Shown here: positions 4,700-7,675 of the stretch, piece by piece
How positions within the stretch are numbered: position 1 is the first letter of the stretch
Layout of the letters: every line of letters starts with the position of its first letter
Source of the DNA: Rhizosphaericola sp047606825
GTDB lineage: Bacteria > Bacteroidota > Bacteroidia > Chitinophagales > Chitinophagaceae
DNA: 7,675 nt
NCBI GenBank assembly: GCA_047606825.1
Contig: JASGDY010000128.1
Span: forward strand, 1-7,675
Reading direction: 5' to 3'
Program-made: the position numbers and the translations under genes
The notes under the pieces: generated by a model
Told to the model about the DNA's origin: nothing
Databases searched by the model: none
What the model saw: the letters and a program-made list of their open reading frames with translations, nothing else

Positions 4700-7336
4700 T
4701 TATTGATGAGCCCCAATCTTCCCCTTTACCTGGTCGATGAGCTCCGCTACAAGTGCCGTCCAGCCAGTTTGGTGGCTTGCGCCCAGCCCACGGCCGTTGT
4801 CTCCGTGGAAGTATTCGTAGAACAGGATCAGGTGGCGGTTTTCGGGTCGTTGGTAAAACTCGTTGTAGGCTTTTCCCGTGGACTTGCGTTTTCCTTCCTC
4901 GTCTAGCGAAAACAGGCTGATGACACGCAGAGCCAGTTCGTCGGCGACTTCCGACAGGTTGAGATAATTCTCCGAGCCCGTCGGATATTCCACTTTGAGG
5001 CTGTCGCCATAAAACGCGCCGTATTTCTGTATGCTCTTGATAAGCAGGTAGTTGAGCGGAATCCACACGGGGCCGCGCCAGTTGCTGTTGCCGCCGAAGA
5101 AATCCGAAGTCGAATCGCCGGGATCATAGTTGATCTGGTAGACATCCGCCCCTAGGTTGAGCGTGTAGGGACTTTCCCCATGGTATTTGGAGAGTGCGCG
5201 CACACCACCCGGGGACAAAAACTCCGACTCGTTCAATACGCGTTGCAGAAGGTTGATAAGCCGATCCTTCGGTACTAGTGAAAGCAATAGCTGTTCGCTT
5301 TCCGCCCGTTCTTCGTTGGGCCAGAAACGCCCGTTTTTCTTGCGATGGTTTTCATACCACAAAGTACGTTTGTTGAAATCTTTTAGTTCCTTCAATGTCT
5401 TTCGGCTAATGATGGAAACGGCAAACATGGCCGTCAGTCCGACGAAGCTCTGGATACGCAGATGTATGGTGTTGCCGCCCTTCTCGCCCAATGTGTCATA
5501 GTAAAACTTGTCTTCGTTGTTCCACATCCCCATCTCGTTGAGCGCCTCGGCTATCAAAACGAAATGCTCGAAAAACTTGGTGCCCATATCCTCAAACGAA
5601 CGGTCACTCAACGCAATCTCCAATGCGATGTCCATCATGTTGAGGGCGTACATACCCATCCAGCTTGTACCGTCGGCCTGTTCCAGTTCCATGTTGCCAG
5701 CCGGGGTGTGGTTACGGTTGAACACGCCGATATTGTCCAGCCCGAGGAATCCCCCTTCGAAGATATTGTTGCCGTTGGGGTCTTTTCGGTTGATCCACCA
5801 GGTGAAGTTGATGATGAGTTTTTGGAACACGCGCTTGAGGAAATCGATGTCGCCGACACCCTTGTTGCGTTTTTCGATATTGTACACCTCGAGTGCCGAC
5901 CATGCCTGCAACGGCGGGTTGACATCGCTGAAGCTCCATTCATAGGCAGGCAGTTGCCCATCTGGTTTCATGTACCATTCACGCATGATGAGGATCAGCT
6001 GGTTCTTGGCTAGGTCCGGGTCTACCTTGGCAACGGCGATACACTGGAAAGCCAGGTCCCACGCTGCGTACCAGGGGTACTCCCACTTGTCGGGCATCAT
6101 GACGATGTTCTGGTTTTTGAGGTGTACCCAGTCATGGTTGCGCCCCACTTTTCTTTCATCACTTACGGGAGCAATGCCGTCGCTGGTGGACAACCACCGC
6201 TCAATATCATAATGGTAATACTGCTTGCTCCACAATAGTCCAGCAAAGGCCTGGCGCTGGATGTCCCGGTATTGCTGCGGCAGATTGCGGGAAATGATTT
6301 TATCATAAAAATCATCCGTTTCCTTTTTCCTTATGTTGAAAATATATTCAAATCCTTTTTCAAAAGGGTCGGCATGGTAGCGGTCTGCCAGACGTAGGTA
6401 TATCGTGCGTCTGCCGCCAGGCGGAATCCTAAAACTGTAAACGGGAGAAAATTTGGTACCGCTTTTTTTCGTCCGCAATTTCTCTAGGTCTTTTTTTTCA
6501 ATGATGGCTTTGTGGAAAGCGTCTTTGGTAAATTCGCTAAGGTTTTCCCGGTCGTGGAATATCTCTGCCAGGTTGGATTCGTTTTCCGTAAAAAGCTCGT
6601 CGTCCTGCTTCTGGTAGTAGAAATAATAACGGTCCATTTTGTAATGGTCCACCTGCACCAGGTTGTCGGCAATCTTGGTTATGCTCGGTCTTGGCATCGT
6701 CTTGTTGTAGCACCAACGGTTGTAAAACCAAAGCGTGGGCAGTACTGTTATCGGCGCGGTATTCTTGCCTCTGTTGACAATCTCGATACGGATGCCGATA
6801 TCTGCCTTGTCATATTTGGCATAAGTGATGTAAATGTCAAAATACTTGTTGTCATTGAACACGCCTGTATCCAGGATTTCGTATTCGGAATCAAAAGTGG
6901 AACGCTCGGCGTTCACCCTTTTCAGTTCTTCGTAAGGAAATGCTGTCTGCGGATATTTGTACAAAAACTGCATGTAGTAGTGTGTCGGGATATTGTCGAG
7001 GTAATAGTACAGTTCCTTTACGTCCTCGCCGTGGTTGCCCTCCTTGTTGCCCAACCCAAAAAGCCGTTCCTTCAATATAGGATCTTTCCCGTTCCAGAAT
7101 GCTGGGCTGAAACACAGGTTTTCAAAAAAATCGGAAATGCCAGCAATACCGTCCTCTCCCCAGCGGTAGATACGCTTATGTGCATGTTCAAAAGGAAAAT
7201 AGTTCCACGCATCGCCGTTTTCGCTATAATCCTCCCTCACGGTTCCCCATTGTCTTTCGGAAAGATAAGGTCCCCAGTCTTCCATGTAATAGTTGATATC
7301 GTGGTTAGCGATTAAACGTTGTTCTTCTGCTGTCAT
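4700..7336 (-). CDS. GH63/MGH1-like glycoside hydrolase (glucosidase-type)
   Basis: The 878-residue protein matches the bacterial family related to yeast YMR196W and to GH63 glucosidases. Its conserved N-terminal hallmark is WGPYLSERQWGTVREDYS (21-38), followed by GDAWNYFPFEHA, YRWGEDGIAGISD and NGKDPILKERLFGL. The (alpha/alpha)6 catalytic domain covers about 360-870. D427 in YPWYAAWDLAF fits the general acid, and E841 in LILFYEYFHGDNG the general base, followed by the family's GASHQTGWTALVAELI. Length is normal, and there is no signal peptide, so it should be cytosolic. GH63 members invert alpha-glucosidic or mannosyl bonds (processing glucosidase, YgjK, mannosyl- or glucosylglycerate hydrolases). 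The substrate of this subgroup is uncertain. The start MTAEEQRLIANHDINYYMED agrees with relatives. No sugar-metabolism neighbour is present in the window, so it looks monocistronic. GC content is uneven: one line near the end of the gene is about 60%, while a line near 6300 is about 25%. Confidence 0.93.
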   Translation of the reverse strand: MTAEEQRLIANHDINYYMEDWGPYLSERQWGTVREDYSENGDAWNYFPFEHAHKRIYRWGEDGIAGISDFFENLCFSPAFWNGKDPILKERLFGLGNKEGNHGEDVKELYYYLDNIPTHYYMQFLYKYPQTAFPYEELKRVNAERSTFDSEYEILDTGVFNDNKYFDIYITYAKYDKADIGIRIEIVNRGKNTAPITVLPTLWFYNRWCYNKTMPRPSITKIADNLVQVDHYKMDRYYFYYQKQDDELFTENESNLAEIFHDRENLSEFTKDAFHKAIIEKKDLEKLRTKKSGTKFSPVYSFRIPPGGRRTIYLRLADRYHADPFEKGFEYIFNIRKKETDDFYDKIISRNLPQQYRDIQRQAFAGLLWSKQYYHYDIERWLSTSDGIAPVSDERKVGRNHDWVHLKNQNIVMMPDKWEYPWYAAWDLAFQCIAVAKVDPDLAKNQLILIMREWYMKPDGQLPAYEWSFSDVNPPLQAWSALEVYNIEKRNKGVGDIDFLKRVFQKLIINFTWWINRKDPNGNNIFEGGFLGLDNIGVFNRNHTPAGNMELEQADGTSWMGMYALNMMDIALEIALSDRSFEDMGTKFFEHFVLIAEALNEMGMWNNEDKFYYDTLGEKGGNTIHLRIQSFVGLTAMFAVSIISRKTLKELKDFNKRTLWYENHRKKNGRFWPNEERAESEQLLLSLVPKDRLINLLQRVLNESEFLSPGGVRALSKYHGESPYTLNLGADVYQINYDPGDSTSDFFGGNSNWRGPVWIPLNYLLIKSIQKYGAFYGDSLKVEYPTGSENYLNLSEVADELALRVISLFSLDEEGKRKSTGKAYNEFYQRPENRHLILFYEYFHGDNGRGLGASHQTGWTALVAELIDQVKGKIGAHQ

Positions 7337-7361
7337 AATCGTATATTTATGGGCGATGTGA

Positions 7362-7369
7362 CGAAGATA
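7362..7369 (-). promoter_or_regulatory. candidate -7 element for the GH63 gene
   Basis: TATCTTCG on the minus strand, about 25 nt before the ATG at 7336, differs at one informative base from TAnnTTTG, the Bacteroidota sigma-70 -7 consensus. A TTTG lies about 36 nt further upstream, too far for a canonical -33, so the promoter is tentative. Confidence 0.3.
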
Positions 7370-7409
7370 GGAAAAGAGACGGAAAGAAGGGAAGACCCAC
7401 AGGGCAAAC

Positions 7410-7428
7410 GCAGCTATATTATTGCTGC
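7410..7428. other. short inverted repeat upstream of GH63
   Basis: GCAGC at 7410-7414 and GCTGC at 7424-7428 face each other around a 9-nt AT-rich spacer. The 5-bp arms and AT-rich centre resemble an operator half-site pair, but the arms are short and could occur by chance. It lies about 75 nt upstream of the GH63 ATG. Confidence 0.3.
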
Positions 7429-7440
7429 ATAAAATGTCCT

Positions 7441-7476
7441 ACTTTTTTCTTGACAAAAAAGTGGCAAAAAGTCAAG
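7441..7476. repeat. overlapping inverted repeats forming mutually exclusive hairpins
   Basis: ACTTTTTT (7441-7448) pairs with AAAAAAGT (7455-7462) across the loop CTTGAC. That same CTTGAC (7449-7454) can instead pair with GTCAAG (7471-7476). The two foldings exclude each other. Similar ACTTTTT-CTTGAC-AAAAAGT modules occur dispersed in intergenic regions of Bacteroidota genomes as far as I recall, so this may be a repetitive element or terminator-like relic rather than a control site for the GH63 gene. Confidence 0.45.
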
Positions 7477-7527
7477 TCCGCAAAAGGCGAACGGTGCGTG
7501 GCATTACCAGTGGCACAATGTTTTTTC

Positions 7528-7675
7528 GGCATTAGTAACTAAAGAATGATATATTTTACTACATTTGTGAAAAAGTAAAATGATAGACCATTGCCCCAAA
7601 TGCAAAAGCCCCGAACGAGTCAAAAACGGACATATCCGGGGCCGTGCCCGCTACCGCTGCAAGAACTGCAAATAC
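7528..7675 (+). mobile_element. 5' end of an IS1-like insertion sequence (right copy, continues out of window)
   Basis: The element begins at 7528 with GGCATTAGTAACTAAAG, the same terminus as the left copy but on the opposite strand, and runs out of the window. From 7528 to 7652 it mirrors 125-1 with a single mismatch. The flanks differ at once beyond the boundary (left ATCGTAC, right reverse complement GAAAAAAC), which fixes the inner end to within a base or two. Inverted flanking copies could support inversion of the cargo by homologous recombination, and possibly joint transposition. Confidence 0.83.
7580..7675 (+). CDS. IS1-family transposase, N-terminal fragment (cut by window edge)
   Basis: The frame opens at ATG 7580 and runs 32 codons to the window edge. 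Two CxxC knuckles are visible, HCPKCKSPE and RCKNCKY, joined by VKNGHIRGRARY. Together they make the four-cysteine zinc ribbon that starts InsA-type IS1 transposases and their Bacteroidota relatives. A leader of 52 nt separates the IS terminus from the ATG. The downstream catalytic part is not visible, so activity cannot be judged. Confidence 0.8.
   Translation, partial: MIDHCPKCKSPERVKNGHIRGRARYRCKNCKY

Noticed and set aside
6512..7315. Plus-strand 267-codon frame inside the glycosidase gene
   Set aside because: It is antisense to the strongly conserved N-terminal half of GH63; the hydrophobic valine-rich product is an artefact of codon use.
7500..7510. GGCATTACCAG just before the right IS as a second IS terminus
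   Set aside because: Only the first 7 bases match the IS end and similarity stops at once; likely coincidence.
1..7675. tRNA, rRNA, CRISPR array or riboswitch
   Set aside because: No spaced direct repeats, cloverleaf-like segment or known riboswitch core was noticed; gene-free stretches are short and explained by promoters, hairpins and the regulator relic.

Overview
The window looks like a chromosomal segment of a Bacteroidota bacterium, most likely Sphingobacteriia or a related class. Three things suggest this: a GLPGLI-family protein, a neighbouring carboxypeptidase-regulatory-domain outer-membrane beta-barrel protein, and A-rich translation starts without a clear Shine-Dalgarno sequence. 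The genus cannot be read from the sequence.

Both ends are occupied by the 5' end of the same IS1-like insertion sequence in opposite orientation (1-125 on minus, 7528-7675 on plus). The 125 bp they share differ at a single base. Both copies have their transposase-start end facing inward, so about 7.4 kb of cargo is bracketed by inverted IS copies and the transposases read outward.

From left to right the cargo holds the following. (1) 126-468: a possible gene remnant cut by the IS, then a small plus-strand ORF of unknown function with a strong stem-loop in its 5' part. (2) 497-4350, all minus strand and transcribed right to left: a small secreted, very acidic two-cysteine protein, a perfect 20-bp terminator hairpin, a GLPGLI-family envelope protein and, 4 nt further on, an 883-residue outer-membrane beta-barrel protein. 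This looks like one expression unit in which the hairpin lets the small protein be made in excess. (3) 4351-4699: the promoter region of that unit and, on the plus strand, the decayed 3' end of an XRE-type regulator gene. (4) 4700-7336 minus: a full-length cytosolic GH63/MGH1-like glycoside hydrolase. (5) 7337-7527: its upstream region, with overlapping, mutually exclusive inverted repeats, up to the right IS.

The most interesting candidate system is the trio of secreted acidic peptide, GLPGLI protein and outer-membrane barrel. By inference the latter two could export, display, process or sense the small protein, or all three could be envelope components. The glycosidase shows no functional link to the trio. 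No RNA genes, CRISPR arrays or SusC/SusD pair were seen.
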